Assembly: GCF_002742625.1 (NCBI RefSeq)
Contig: NZ_PEBF01000001.1
Coordinates: 992,001 to 1,056,000, forward strand
Source of the DNA: Caulobacter sp. FWC2
GTDB taxonomy: Bacteria > Pseudomonadota > Alphaproteobacteria > Caulobacterales > Caulobacteraceae
DNA length: 64,000 nucleotides
Direction: 5' to 3'
In this document: positions 42,873-52,590 of the stretch, in pieces
Position numbering within the stretch: the first letter of the stretch is position 1
Layout of the letters: the number at the start of each line of letters is the position of its first letter
Notes under the pieces: generated by a model
The model's database searches: none
Told to the model about the DNA's origin: nothing
The model's input: only the letters and a program-made list of their open reading frames with translations
Program-made: the position numbers and the translations under genes

Positions 42873-44279
42873 ATGCGTCTGCCGCGCCTTCTCCGCACCA
42901 CGCCGTTCCGGCTGACCCTGCTGTTCCTGGTCCTGTTCGCGGCGGCCGCCAGCGCGTTCCTGGGCTATATCTACGTGGCCACGGCGGGCGAGGTGAACCG
43001 CCGCTCGCAGGCCGAGATCAGCCGCGAGTTCGAGAGCCTGGAGGCGGCTTATCGCCAGGGCGGCGTCGACGCCCTGAACCAGACCATCGTCGAGCGGGCG
43101 ACGGGCGAGCGGCCGTTCCTGTATTTCCTGGCCGATAAGGCCGGTAAGCGCATCTCGGGCTCGATCGAGGAGTCGCCGGTCAGCGACTTCACCGGCGACG
43201 GCCCGACCTGGGCCAGCTTCAAGGTCACCGAGACCGACCTGGACGGGGCCGAGGTCAAGGCCGCCGCGCGCGGGGTGCAGCAGCGGCTGGACCACGGCGA
43301 GATCCTGTTCGTCGGGGCCGATGTCGACGCCTCCGAGGCCTATGTCCGCAAGATCGTCCGGGCCCTCTGGGGCGCCGCGGTGCTGGTCATTCTGCTGGGC
43401 CTGTCGGGCGGCGTCCTGATCAGCCGCAATGTCAGCCGCTCGATGCAGGGGCTGGTCGACGTGGTCAACGATGTCCGCGCGGGGGACCTGCACGCCCGGG
43501 CCAAGATCCGCGGCGCGCGCGACGAGTATGACGAACTGGCCGAGGGCCTGAACGACATGCTCGACCGGATCGAGCGCCTGATGGGCGGCCTGCGCCACGC
43601 CGGCGACGCCATCGCCCACGACCTGCGCTCGCCGCTGACTCGCCTGCGCGCCCGGATGGAGGTCGCCCTGATCGACGCCGAGAACGGCAAGGGCGACCCG
43701 GTGGCGGCGCTGGAGACGGCGCTGCAAGACGCCGACGGCGTGCTGAAGACCTTCAACGCTGTGCTGGCCATCGCCCGCCTGCAGGCCGCCGGCTCGGCCC
43801 CCGACCAGCGCGTTTTCGACGCCTCCGAACTGGCCAGCGACATGGCCGAGCTCTACGAATTCGCGTGCGAGGACAAGGGGCTGGACTTCAAGGCCGAGAT
43901 CGTCCCGGCCCTGACCATCAAGGGCAACCGCGAGTTCCTGGCCCAGGCGCTGGCCAACCTCCTCGACAACGCCATCAAATATACGCCCGAGGGCGGAGCG
44001 ATCATGCTGCGGGCGCGGCGCACCTCGTCCGGTGAGCTGGAGTTCTCGGTCACCGACACCGGCCCCGGCGTGCCCGAGGCCGACCGCCCCCGCGTGGTCC
44101 AGCGCTTCGTGCGCCTGGAAAACAGCCGCAGCGAGCCCGGCGCGGGCCTGGGCCTGTCGCTGGTCAGCGCCGTCGCCGTCTCGCACGGCGGCCGGCTGGA
44201 GCTGGCCGAGGGGCCCGGCGAATACAACGGCATGGGTCCCGGCCTCCGGGTGGCCTTGGTGCTGCCCCGGGTGGAGTAG
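42873..44279 (+). CDS. Sensor histidine kinase (HAMP, HisKA)
   Basis: This 468-residue kinase has two membrane helices (about 12-34 and 165-190) around a periplasmic domain. The HAMP domain is SRSMQGLVDVVNDVRAGDLH. The His box is GDAIAHDLRSPLTRLRARME, and the ATPase motifs are ANLLDNAIKYTPEGG, DTGPGVPEADR and GAGLGLSLVSAVAVSHGG. It is presumably the partner of the regulator at 41609. The order regulator-kinase-glnE resembles other alphaproteobacteria; here two M56 genes lie between kinase and glnE. Confidence 0.92.
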   Translation: MRLPRLLRTTPFRLTLLFLVLFAAAASAFLGYIYVATAGEVNRRSQAEISREFESLEAAYRQGGVDALNQTIVERATGERPFLYFLADKAGKRISGSIEESPVSDFTGDGPTWASFKVTETDLDGAEVKAAARGVQQRLDHGEILFVGADVDASEAYVRKIVRALWGAAVLVILLGLSGGVLISRNVSRSMQGLVDVVNDVRAGDLHARAKIRGARDEYDELAEGLNDMLDRIERLMGGLRHAGDAIAHDLRSPLTRLRARMEVALIDAENGKGDPVAALETALQDADGVLKTFNAVLAIARLQAAGSAPDQRVFDASELASDMAELYEFACEDKGLDFKAEIVPALTIKGNREFLAQALANLLDNAIKYTPEGGAIMLRARRTSSGELEFSVTDTGPGVPEADRPRVVQRFVRLENSRSEPGAGLGLSLVSAVAVSHGGRLELAEGPGEYNGMGPGLRVALVLPRVE

Positions 44280-44284
44280 GCAGG

Positions 44285-45163
44285 CTAGGGCAGCTTCCAG
44301 CCGTGCTCGGCGCTTGGGACGTAGAGCGCGTCGGGGGCCATGGCCAGCGAGTCGAAACCGCGCGGCGCCATGGTCCACACGCCTACGAAGGTGGCGATCG
44401 CGAGGATCGGCAGGAGCACGTAGCCGGTGATCTGGCGACGGACGCTGGGCTCGCTCCGGCCTAGAAATCCGACGCGCAGCACCAGGGGATGGGTTCCCCA
44501 GCCGCAGGCCAGGGGCGAGGCGACGCCGAAGCGCGAGACCTTCAGCAGCGCCCGCGCGTAGTCGGCGCGGATGTCGTTGCGCAGGGCCAGCACTGTGGCG
44601 TCGCAGGCCAGCTCCTGGTCGATGCGGACGAAGGCGGCGCCGAGGTGGATCATGGGATTGCACCAGCCCGCCACGCGGCAGCCGGCCACGATGAGGTTGG
44701 CGACCGGATCGCCCCGGCGGATGTGGGTGCGCTCGTGCCGCAGGATCAGGTCGCGCTCGCGGGCGCTGAAGCGGGACTCGAAATCGGCCGGCAGCACCAG
44801 GCGGGGCCACAGGGCGCCCACGACGGCGGGACCGGCCTGGCCCCGTTCGGCCCGGCGGCGGAAGGCGCGCTCCTGCAGCATCATGACGCCAGCGAGGAGC
44901 GCCGCCCCCATCGCCCAGGCCAACAGCAGCTTCAGCGCCAGGCTCGGCCCCAGCGGCTCGGCGGCGACGCCGGCCCGGGTGGTCTCGGCGAGACTGGGAA
45001 ACAGGCCGGCGATGGCGGCGGTCGGGACCAGCATCCACAGGCCATACGCCAAGCGCGGTCCCAGCAGCCAGCGAACCGGCAGGCGCAGCAGGAGCACGGC
45101 CAGCACGCCGACAGCGGCGGCGATCTGCACGCGCATCAAGGCCAGCACCAGCAGATCGATCAT
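44285..45163 (-). CDS. M56 family (BlaR1/MecR1-like) membrane metallopeptidase
   Basis: This 292-residue protein begins IDLLVLALMRVQIAAAVGVL, with three N-terminal membrane helices, the zinc motif LILRHERTHIRRGDPVANLI and a third-ligand region DQELACDATVLAL. A further membrane helix follows (GYVLLPILAIATFVGVWTMA). The architecture is that of antirepressor peptidases, but there is no penicillin-binding sensor domain. It is about half identical by eye to the next gene upstream, so the two are a tandem duplication. The BlaI-type repressor gene normally beside it is absent. Confidence 0.88.
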   Translation of the reverse strand: MIDLLVLALMRVQIAAAVGVLAVLLLRLPVRWLLGPRLAYGLWMLVPTAAIAGLFPSLAETTRAGVAAEPLGPSLALKLLLAWAMGAALLAGVMMLQERAFRRRAERGQAGPAVVGALWPRLVLPADFESRFSARERDLILRHERTHIRRGDPVANLIVAGCRVAGWCNPMIHLGAAFVRIDQELACDATVLALRNDIRADYARALLKVSRFGVASPLACGWGTHPLVLRVGFLGRSEPSVRRQITGYVLLPILAIATFVGVWTMAPRGFDSLAMAPDALYVPSAEHGWKLP

Positions 45164-45191
45164 CGCTGTTCTCCCCTGGCTAGGGCGCGGC

Positions 45192-46082
45192 TCAGCGCTC
45201 GACCTTCACCCAGATGATCGCGCCGGTATAGGGATCCATCCGCGCCACCACGCCGGGATTGAGGTCGGTGGCGTTGGGGCCGCGCGGGGCGATGCTCCAC
45301 ACCGTGCCCATGGCCGCCAGCGCCAGGAAAGTCATCGTGAGGAAGCCTGTGATGTCGCGGGTCAGGCTGGGCTCGCGGCGGTTCAGCAGCGACACGCGCA
45401 GGATCAGCGGGTGGGTGGCCCAGCCGCAGGCCAAGGGCGAGACGGACGCGTTCATCTGGGCCTTCATCAGCGCCTTGGCATAGTCGGCGCGGATATCGGA
45501 GCGCAGGGCCACGACCGTGGCGTCGCAGGCCAGTTCCTGGTCGATGCGCACCAGGCCCGACGCCAGGTAGATCATCGGATTGCACCAGCCCAGCACGCCG
45601 ATCACGGCGACGACCAGGTTTGCGATCGGATCGCCGCGATTGATATGGGTGCGCTCGTGCAGCGTGATCATCTCGCGCTCACGGGTGTCGAAGCGCTCGG
45701 CGAAGTCGGACGGCAGGATAATGCGCGGCCACAGGGCGCCGACGACGGCCGGCCCGGCCTGTCCCTGGTCTATGCGACGGTGGAACAGGCGTTCGCGCAC
45801 CACCAGAACAACGGTGGCGACCGCGCAGCCGGCCAGCCACAGCAGGACGAGCTTCGAAGCCAAGGCCCCCCACGGGCGGGCGGGATCGCCGATCTGCATG
45901 GTCTCGGCCAGGCTGGGGAAGAAGGCGGCGGCGGCGGCGGCCGGCACGATGGCCCACAGGCCATAGGCGCGGCGCGGTCCAAACAGCTGGCGCGCCGACG
46001 GGCGCAGCAGCACGACCAGCAGCACCGCGGCGGCGGCGGCGATCTGGGCCCGGACCAGGGCGAGGGCGAAGAGCTCGATCAT
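45192..46082 (-). CDS. M56 family metallopeptidase, tandem paralogue
   Basis: This 296-residue protein begins IELFALALVRAQIAAAAAVL. It shares the layout of its neighbour, with MITLHERTHINRGDPIANLV for zinc binding, LVRIDQELACDATVVALRSD, and a terminal membrane helix. The C-terminal tail differs (RMDPYTGAIIWVKVER). I chose ATG 46082; the frame is open further upstream but without similarity. The promoter region holds a palindrome of the BlaI/MecI operator type at 46121. Confidence 0.88.
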   Translation of the reverse strand: MIELFALALVRAQIAAAAAVLLVVLLRPSARQLFGPRRAYGLWAIVPAAAAAAFFPSLAETMQIGDPARPWGALASKLVLLWLAGCAVATVVLVVRERLFHRRIDQGQAGPAVVGALWPRIILPSDFAERFDTREREMITLHERTHINRGDPIANLVVAVIGVLGWCNPMIYLASGLVRIDQELACDATVVALRSDIRADYAKALMKAQMNASVSPLACGWATHPLILRVSLLNRREPSLTRDITGFLTMTFLALAAMGTVWSIAPRGPNATDLNPGVVARMDPYTGAIIWVKVER

Positions 46083-46120
46083 TGTCGGAGCGGTTCCTGC
46101 CGTTTCCTCTGGTTGAATGG

Positions 46121-46132
46121 TTACAACTGTAA
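46121..46132. promoter_or_regulatory. Candidate BlaI/MecI-type operator
   Basis: TTACAACTGTAA is a near-perfect palindrome containing TACA-AC-TGTA, the core of BlaI/MecI operators. It lies 39 bp upstream of the M56 gene at 45192-46082 and 58 bp before glnE on the other strand. No BlaI-like gene is in the window, so a repressor encoded elsewhere would be needed. Confidence 0.55.
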
Positions 46133-46189
46133 TTTCCAACGTCAAGGGCGAGTCTTGTTCCTGGGGAAAAGGCGGGTCACGGTGCCGGC

Positions 46190-49087
46190 ATGACTCGCCT
46201 TGCTGCCCCCTCGCTTTCTGGCCGCCTCGTCCCCTGCGGCCCGATCCTCGACGCCAAGGCCGCCGAGCGGGCCCATGAGATGATCGCCAAGCGGACCGGC
46301 GAGGCCATGGCCGGCGTCGACGCGGCCTGGGAGGCCCTGGCGCCGGTGTTCGGCGCCTCGCCCTATCTGGCCAGCCTGGCGCGGCGCGACGGCAAGCGCC
46401 TGCCGATGATCCTGGACGGCGATCCGGGGGAGACCCTGGCCGCGACCCTGGCCGCCGCCGAGGCCGTCGCCGCCGAGCCGGATTTCGAGACCGCGCGGCG
46501 GACCTTGCGCGAGCTGAAGGCCGACCTGCACCTGCTGACCGCACTGTGCGACCTGGGCGGGGTCTGGGACCTGGACCAGGTGACCGGCGCTCTGACCCGC
46601 TTCGCCGACGCCACCCTGAAGGCCGCCCTAGCCCAGGCGGTTCGCCAGGAGGTCGATCGCGGCGCCCTGACCCACGTCGGCGAGGGGGAGGACGGCCCCG
46701 CGCCGGGCCTGTTCTGCATCGCCATGGGCAAGCACGGCGCGTTCGAGCTGAACTATTCCAGCGACATCGACTTCTCGATCTTCTACGCGCCGGAGAAGCT
46801 GCAGGTGGCCGACGGCGTCGAGCCCCAGGCCGTGGCGGTGCGGATCGCCAACCACCTGGGCCGGGTGCTGCAGGAGCGGACCGCCGACGGCTATGTCTTC
46901 CGGATCGACCTGCGCCTGCGACCCGACCCGTCCTCGACCCCCCCGGCCATCCCGGTCGACGCGGCCATGGACTACTACGAGAGCGTCGGCCAGAACTGGG
47001 AGCGGGCGGCCCACATCAAGGCCCGGATCGCGGCGGGCGACCTCAAGGAGGGCGCGGCCTTCCTGGAAGGGCTGCAGCCCTTCATCTGGCGGCGCAATCT
47101 GGACTTCGCGGCCATCGCCGACATCCACTCGATCAAGCGCCAGATCCACACCTACAAGGTCGACGACCGCCTGACCGCCAAGGGCGCGGACCTGAAGCTG
47201 GGGCGCGGCGGCATCCGCGAGATCGAGTTCTTCGTCCAGACCCAGCAACTGATCCTCGGCGGCCGTCAGCCGGACCTGCGCGGGCCGCGCACCCTGGACG
47301 CCCTGCTGGCGCTGGCGACCGCTGGCCACGTGACCCTGGAGGACGCCGGCTGGCTGTCCAAGGCCTATCAGGACCTGCGGGCGCTGGAGCACCGCGCCCA
47401 GATGATCGCCGACGACCAGACCCACAAGCTTCCAGAGTCCGACAACGACCGCAAGAAGGTCGCCGCCCTGTGGGGCCAGGACAATCTGCGCAGCTTCGAT
47501 GCCTCGGTCGGCAAGATCCTCAAGGGCGTCAACCAGCGCTACGGCCGCCTGTTCGCGGGGGAGGAAGAGCTGTCCTCGCGGTTCGGCTCCCTCGTCTTCA
47601 CCGGCGTCGAGGATGATCCGGAAACCCTGGCCACGCTGAAGCGCATGGGCTTCTCCAGCCCCGAGCGCGTCGCCGCCACCATCCGTGGCTGGCACCACGG
47701 CCACATCGCGGCCACGCGCACGGAGCGGGGGCGAGAGCTGTTCACCCGCCTGGCCCCGCGCCTGCTGGACGCGGCCAACGCCACGGGCGCGCCGGACCAG
47801 GCCTTCAACCGCTTCGCCGACTTCTTCGCATCGCTGAGTTCGGGCGTGCAGATCCAGTCGCTGTTCCTGGCACAGCCGCGCCTTTTCGAGCTGATTGTCG
47901 AGGTCATGGCCTTCGCCCCGCGTCTGGCCGCGACCATGGCCAAGCGGCCCACGGCGTTGGACGCCCTGCTGGATCCCAGCTTCTTCGGCCCCATCGAGAC
48001 TCCTGCAGTCGCCCCCTGGGACCCGACCGATTTCGAAGGCGCGATGGACGCGGCCCGGCGGCTGTTCCGCGACCAGAGTTTCCGCATCGGTGTGCGGGTG
48101 ATGAGCGGCAGCGCCGACGCCCGCGACATCGGCCGGGCCTTCGCCGAGCTGGGCGACCTGATCATCGGCGGTCTGGCCCCGGCGGCCCTGGCTGAGACCG
48201 AGCGCCTGGGCGGCGCTTTCCCGGGCCAGGTGGCGGTGGTGGCCCTGGGCAAGGCCGGCTCGCGCGAGATGACGGCCAAGTCCGACCTGGACCTGATGAC
48301 GCTCTACGTCGCCGATGGGCCAGCGGCCCATTCGGCCACAAGAGAATGGAGCGCCGACACCTTCTATGCCCGCTTCACCCAGCGGATGATCGCGGCCCTG
48401 TCGGCCCCTACCGGCGAGGGGACGCTGTATGCGGTCGACATGAAGTTGCGTCCGTCCGGCGCCAAGGGGCCCGTCGCGGTCAGTTTCGCGGCGTTCGAGG
48501 ACTATTACGAACGCGAGGCCGAGACCTGGGAGTTGCTCGCCCTGACCCGCGCCCGGGTGGTCTGGGCCAGCTCGCCGGACTTCAAGGTCCGAGCCGAGTG
48601 GGCGATCGAGGCGGCCCTGCGCCGGCCTCGCGACTGGAAGAAGACCGCCGCCGACGTCGTCGAGATGCGCGAGCTGATGGAGCGCGAGCGGCCAGGCAAC
48701 GGCGACTGGGATCTGAAGCTGGTCCCTGGCGGCCTGGTCGATATCGAGTTCGCCGCCCAGTTCCTGCAGCTGGCCCACGCGGCCAAGGGCGGTCCGTTGC
48801 GCCAGAACACCGGCGAGGCCCTGGCGGCCCTGCGCGAAGCCGGCCTGGCCGACGCCGGCGCCCTGACCCGGCTGGAGACCGCCTGGCGGCTGGAGCAGGA
48901 CCTTTCCCAGCTGATCAAGGTGGCGCTGGAGGACGGTGGCGACCCCGAGGCCGAGCCCAAGGCCTTCAAGGCCCTGATGGCCAGGGCGGGCCATGTCAGC
49001 CAGTTCAAATCGCTGAAACCCAAGCTGGCCAAGGCCAAGGCCGAGGCCCGCGCGGCCTATTGCGCGATCGTGAAGGCACCAGGCTAA
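46190..49087 (+). CDS. glnE: Bifunctional glutamine synthetase adenylyltransferase/deadenylase GlnE
   Basis: This 965-residue protein has two nucleotidyltransferase halves. The N-terminal deadenylase has FELNYSSDIDFSIFYAPEKL, RIDLRLRPDPSSTPPAIPVD and GRGGIREIEFFVQTQQLILG. The C-terminal adenylylase has SREMTAKSDLDLMTLYVADG, YAVDMKLRPSGAKGPVAVSF and PGGLVDIEFAAQFLQLAHA. It adjusts glutamine synthetase activity to nitrogen supply. Length is normal. Confidence 0.96.
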   Translation: MTRLAAPSLSGRLVPCGPILDAKAAERAHEMIAKRTGEAMAGVDAAWEALAPVFGASPYLASLARRDGKRLPMILDGDPGETLAATLAAAEAVAAEPDFETARRTLRELKADLHLLTALCDLGGVWDLDQVTGALTRFADATLKAALAQAVRQEVDRGALTHVGEGEDGPAPGLFCIAMGKHGAFELNYSSDIDFSIFYAPEKLQVADGVEPQAVAVRIANHLGRVLQERTADGYVFRIDLRLRPDPSSTPPAIPVDAAMDYYESVGQNWERAAHIKARIAAGDLKEGAAFLEGLQPFIWRRNLDFAAIADIHSIKRQIHTYKVDDRLTAKGADLKLGRGGIREIEFFVQTQQLILGGRQPDLRGPRTLDALLALATAGHVTLEDAGWLSKAYQDLRALEHRAQMIADDQTHKLPESDNDRKKVAALWGQDNLRSFDASVGKILKGVNQRYGRLFAGEEELSSRFGSLVFTGVEDDPETLATLKRMGFSSPERVAATIRGWHHGHIAATRTERGRELFTRLAPRLLDAANATGAPDQAFNRFADFFASLSSGVQIQSLFLAQPRLFELIVEVMAFAPRLAATMAKRPTALDALLDPSFFGPIETPAVAPWDPTDFEGAMDAARRLFRDQSFRIGVRVMSGSADARDIGRAFAELGDLIIGGLAPAALAETERLGGAFPGQVAVVALGKAGSREMTAKSDLDLMTLYVADGPAAHSATREWSADTFYARFTQRMIAALSAPTGEGTLYAVDMKLRPSGAKGPVAVSFAAFEDYYEREAETWELLALTRARVVWASSPDFKVRAEWAIEAALRRPRDWKKTAADVVEMRELMERERPGNGDWDLKLVPGGLVDIEFAAQFLQLAHAAKGGPLRQNTGEALAALREAGLADAGALTRLETAWRLEQDLSQLIKVALEDGGDPEAEPKAFKALMARAGHVSQFKSLKPKLAKAKAEARAAYCAIVKAPG

Positions 49088-49155
49088 GTTTCGCAAAAGC
49101 TGGCGACGGAATCCCCGCCGTCGCGCGTTCAGTCTGATGGGACGGGCCTTCCCCA

Positions 49156-49605
49156 ATGGAGACCTTGAGACTGATGATCGTACGCACCCTGATCGCCGCC
49201 GGCGCCGTTCTGGCGCTGGCCGGCCCCGCCTTGGCCCAGAACGCGCCGGCGAAAGCCGCGCCCGCAGCCACTGACGGCATGACCCTGCAGCAGTTCCAGG
49301 CCAGGAACGGCGACAAGCTGTTCGCGCGGCTGGACACTAACAAGGACGGCAAGATCTCGCCCGACGAGTTCGCCGCCTATCGCAAGCAGAACGCTGAGGT
49401 CGACGCAAAGGCGTCGGGCAAGGCCGGCAAGCGCGGCCAGAAGCTGTTCCAGCGCTTCGACACCGACAAGGACGGCATGCTGTCGCGCACCGAGGCCGAC
49501 GCCCTGCTCGCCTGGCGCTTCAAGCGGATGGACACCAACAATGACGGCGTCCTGACGCTGGAGGAATTGCAGGCCAAGCCCGGCAAGGCCAAGGTCGGGG
49601 TCTGA
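49156..49605 (+). CDS. Exported EF-hand protein
   Basis: This 149-residue protein has a signal peptide (IVRTLIAAGAVLALAGPALA) followed by three EF-hand loops: DTNKDGKISPDEF, DTDKDGMLSRTEA and DTNNDGVLTLEEL. It should bind calcium in the periplasm. An in-frame ATG at 49177 is an alternative start. It lies just before an ECF sigma factor operon with a metal-sensor-like protein and may be part of the same response (inference). Confidence 0.88.
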   Translation: METLRLMIVRTLIAAGAVLALAGPALAQNAPAKAAPAATDGMTLQQFQARNGDKLFARLDTNKDGKISPDEFAAYRKQNAEVDAKASGKAGKRGQKLFQRFDTDKDGMLSRTEADALLAWRFKRMDTNNDGVLTLEELQAKPGKAKVGV

Positions 49606-49631
49606 TGGCGACGTGCGCGGTAGATTGACGG

Positions 49632-50192
49632 TTGGCCTCCGACGGGAACGACCCCGACGAAGCCTTGCTGGCGGGGGTGGGCCGGGGCGACCCGTCCGCC
49701 GTCCGCACGCTGCTGGACCGACGCCTGCCGCGCATTCTGGCCTTGGCCAGGCGCATGCTGAACGACTCGGGCGAGGCCGAGGACGTCGCCCAGGAGACCT
49801 TCCTGCGCGCCTGGAAGCAGGCGCGGGGGTGGAAGCCAGGCGCGGCCAAGTTCGACACCTGGCTGCACCGTGTGGCGCTGAACCTCTGTTACGACCGGCT
49901 ACGACGACGGCGCGAGATCGCGACGGATACGCCGCCGGAGCAGATCGATACCGGTCCGGCCCCGGATGCGGGTCTGATCGGCGCGGACCTGTCAAAACGC
50001 GTCGAGGCGGCGCTGGCGGCCTTGCCGTCGCGCCAGCGCGAGGCGATCGTGCTCTGCCACCACCAGGGGTTGGGCAATATCGAAGCTGCGGGACTGATGG
50101 GGATCAGCGTCGAAGCGCTGGAGAGCCTGCTCTCTCGCGGGCGTCGGGCGCTGAAGGCGTCGCTGGCGGATCTACAGGGGGCGGGCGGATGA
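49632..50192 (+). CDS. ECF-type RNA polymerase sigma factor
   Basis: This 186-residue protein has region 2 (RILALARRMLNDSGEAEDVA, QETFLRAWKQARGWKPGAAK, FDTWLHRVALNLCYDRLRRR) and region 4 (ALAALPSRQREAIVLCHHQG, LGNIEAAGLMGISVEALESL, SRGRRALKASL). The start appears to be TTG 49632. It is the first of a three-gene group with a candidate anti-sigma factor and a metal-sensor-like protein. Confidence 0.92.
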   Translation: MASDGNDPDEALLAGVGRGDPSAVRTLLDRRLPRILALARRMLNDSGEAEDVAQETFLRAWKQARGWKPGAAKFDTWLHRVALNLCYDRLRRRREIATDTPPEQIDTGPAPDAGLIGADLSKRVEAALAALPSRQREAIVLCHHQGLGNIEAAGLMGISVEALESLLSRGRRALKASLADLQGAGG

Positions 50193-50199
50193 AGGACGC

Positions 50200-50640
50200 A
50201 TGGTCATGATGACGCTCGATAGGTTCGAGGACCTGACCGAGATTTATGGCGGCGAGATCGCGCGCTGGCCGGAAGGCGAGCGCGAGGCCGCGCGCGCCCT
50301 TCTGGCGTCGAACGCGGCGCGCCTGTCGCCGGTGCTGAGCGCCGCCGCGAAGCTGGATCGCCTGCTGGACCTGGCGCCAGCTCAGAGCGCCGACGCCGCC
50401 CTGCTGGGCCGGCTGATCGCCGCCGCGCCGCAAGCGCCCAATACCGCCCGTCGCTGGATCGCCGGCCTGGGCGCCGCCCTGGGCCTGTCGGCCGCGGCCT
50501 TCGCCGGGATCGCTGTGGGCGTGGCCGTCGGTCGTCCGCAAGCCGTGGCGCCGATCGTCGTGGCCGAACAGCCCGTTGTCACGGCCGTCGACACCTCGTC
50601 GGCCCTGCAGGACGCTCTCGCGGAGCCCTCCGAACTATGA
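50200..50640 (+). CDS. Candidate anti-sigma factor, single membrane helix
   Basis: This 146-residue protein has a cytoplasmic helical part of about 85 residues (LTEIYGGEIARWPEGEREAA, AAAKLDRLLDLAP) and one membrane helix (GLGAALGLSAAAFAGIAVGV). A short periplasmic tail follows. Size, topology and position directly after an ECF sigma gene fit an anti-sigma factor. No zinc-binding HxxxCxxC is present. The stop overlaps the next start (ATGA). Confidence 0.82.
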   Translation: MVMMTLDRFEDLTEIYGGEIARWPEGEREAARALLASNAARLSPVLSAAAKLDRLLDLAPAQSADAALLGRLIAAAPQAPNTARRWIAGLGAALGLSAAAFAGIAVGVAVGRPQAVAPIVVAEQPVVTAVDTSSALQDALAEPSEL

Positions 50641-51335
50641 CGTCGCAGCCCTGGATCATCGCCCTGGCCGCCTCGGCGGTGGTCAATGTGTTTCTGGTCG
50701 GCGGCTTGGCCGGCATGGGCTATGCGCGCCTGACGGCGCCGCCGGTTGCGCCGACCGTCGCGACCGCCCCGGCTCCCCGTATCGTCGCGCCGACCATCCC
50801 CGCGACAGCCGCTCCCGTGGCGCCGACCGAGGCGCCGTCCAAAGCGGCGCATCACGCGACGACCAGAGCGCAGCCGGCCGTGCCTGTCATGACTCCGCCC
50901 GTCTCGCCCCCCGCCTCGCCCGCGCCCCCCGCCTCGCCCGCGCCGCCCGTCGAGGACGCGACGCCGACCGCCCCCGCCAGGCCGCCCCTGATCTCGGCCG
51001 GCGACGTGCTTTCGCCTGACAGCCGCAAGGCGTTCCGAAAGGCGTTGGGTGAGGCCAACAAGAAGAACAAACCGCTGGCTCAGCAGGCCCGTGCAGAACG
51101 GCAGGCGGCGCTGGCCGCGCTGGGCTCACCGGGCTTCGACGCCGCCGAGGTGGCCAAGCGGCTGAGCACGGCGCGCGCCCTGGATCTGCAGGCGCGCGGC
51201 AATGTGGAGGCCGCCCTGGCCAGCTACGCCGCCACCCTGACCCCGCCCGAGCGAGCGGCGCTGGCCGACGGGCTGGCGCGCGTCTACACCCCGGCGGCGG
51301 CGCGAAGGGCGGCCTTCGAGGGACCGCCCCGCTAG
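50637..51335 (+). CDS. Periplasmic heavy-metal-sensor-like protein (CnrX/RsiX type)
   Basis: This 232-residue protein has one N-terminal membrane helix (WIIALAASAVVNVFLVGGLA), a long Pro/Ala linker (about 35-120), and a helical periplasmic domain (FRKALGEANKKNKPLAQQAR, AERQAALAALGSPGFDAAEV, LARVYTPAAARRAAFEGPP). The pattern resembles the Metal_resist/CnrX family, which senses metals or envelope state and acts on an anti-sigma factor. It is coupled to the anti-sigma gene. Confidence 0.82.
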   Translation: MTSQPWIIALAASAVVNVFLVGGLAGMGYARLTAPPVAPTVATAPAPRIVAPTIPATAAPVAPTEAPSKAAHHATTRAQPAVPVMTPPVSPPASPAPPASPAPPVEDATPTAPARPPLISAGDVLSPDSRKAFRKALGEANKKNKPLAQQARAERQAALAALGSPGFDAAEVAKRLSTARALDLQARGNVEAALASYAATLTPPERAALADGLARVYTPAAARRAAFEGPPR

Positions 51336-51339
51336 AGCA

Positions 51340-52590
51340 CTATTTAGCCGCGACGCTCTTGGCGTAGGCCTGGGCGCCGGCGACCAGTCGCAGCACATTG
51401 CCGCTCCAGATCGCCTGGATGTCAGCGTCGCTATAGCCTTCGGCTTTCAGCCGAGCGGTGATCTTGGGCAGGTCGGCCACGTCCTCCAGCCCCTCGACGC
51501 CGCCGCCGCCGTCCCAGTCGGCCCCGACGCAGACGGCCTTGGGGCCGGCGATCTTCAGGGTGTGCAGCATGCTGCTCATGAAGATCTCGAAGTTGGCGCG
51601 GGCGGGGAACTGATACTTGGCCTTGAGCTCCGCCATCTTGACCATCCTGGCCTTGACCTGCGCCTCGGTGGCCTCGTCGTCGAGCGGACCCAGGGCTTTC
51701 AGCGCGGCCATGAGTTCCGCGCTGGGCTGCTCCGAGGCCTTCAGATAGACCGAGTTGATGCAGACCGCGCCGCCGCTGTCGGCGATCTTCTTGATGCGGA
51801 CGTCATCCAGGTTTCGCGGATGGTCGAAGATCGCCTTGGCGCCGGAATGCGAGGCGATGATCGGCGCCTTGGACAGGGCGATCGACTGGTCGACCACGTC
51901 GTCGCTGGCGTGGCTGACATCGACGAGGATCCCCAGACGATTGGCCTCGGCCAGCCAGCGCAGGCCCAGCGGGGAATAGCCGTGCCAGATCTTGCCCTTG
52001 GGATCGGTCGAGCTGTCGGCGAACTGGTTGTTCAGGAAGTGGACCGGCCCGGCCATCCGCACACCGGTAGCGTAGAAGGTCTGCAGCAGGGTCAGGTCCT
52101 CGCCGATCGGCCAGGAGTTCTCGATACTCTGGAAGACAAAGCTCTTGCCGGCCTTGTTGATCCGCGCGGCGTCGTCGGCCGTGTAGGCCAGCTCGAACTG
52201 ATCAGGGTGGGCGGCGACCATCTCACGGATCTCGGTCGCGCGGTTCAGGGCGAAGTCGCGGGCCTTGCGATAGCCCTCGGCCGTCAGGTCGCCCTGGCCG
52301 GTGTAGATCACGTAGAAGCCGCCATCCAGGCCGCCGGCCTTCATGCGGGGCAGATCGACCTGGGTGCCGTCCTCGGTGACGGCGTGGCGATCGATCATCG
52401 ACCAGCCCTGACGTGAAAAGTGCTCGGGCGTGTCCAGGTGGGTGTCCAGGGTCAGGAAGCTGTCGTGCAGCGTCTTGATCGCCTTCGGGATGTCGCCGGG
52501 CTTCTCACCAGCCTTCTTCGTGTCGGCCGCGTGAGCGACGCCAGTCAGCAGAGCGGCCGAGCCGAGGAGAACGGTGAGCAGGCGACGCAT
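51340..52590 (-). CDS. Membrane dipeptidase (peptidase family M19), exported
   Basis: This 416-residue protein has a signal peptide ([20 protein letters not shown]). The zinc-binding start is [14 protein letters not shown], the mid-region metal ligand Glu is in [13 protein letters not shown], and further ligand sites are [15 protein letters not shown] and [35 protein letters not shown] is also typical of renal-dipeptidase-like enzymes. It cleaves dipeptides in the periplasm. ATG 52590 begins the signal peptide; the open frame beyond is unlikely. Confidence 0.93.
   Translation of the reverse strand: MRRLLTVLLGSAALLTGVAHAADTKKAGEKPGDIPKAIKTLHDSFLTLDTHLDTPEHFSRQGWSMIDRHAVTEDGTQVDLPRMKAGGLDGGFYVIYTGQGDLTAEGYRKARDFALNRATEIREMVAAHPDQFELAYTADDAARINKAGKSFVFQSIENSWPIGEDLTLLQTFYATGVRMAGPVHFLNNQFADSSTDPKGKIWHGYSPLGLRWLAEANRLGILVDVSHASDDVVDQSIALSKAPIIASHSGAKAIFDHPRNLDDVRIKKIADSGGAVCINSVYLKASEQPSAELMAALKALGPLDDEATEAQVKARMVKMAELKAKYQFPARANFEIFMSSMLHTLKIAGPKAVCVGADWDGGGGVEGLEDVADLPKITARLKAEGYSDADIQAIWSGNVLRLVAGAQAYAKSVAAK

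Noticed and set aside
46628..49156. 842-residue minus-strand frame
   Set aside because: It is antisense to glnE, whose motifs are complete on the plus strand.
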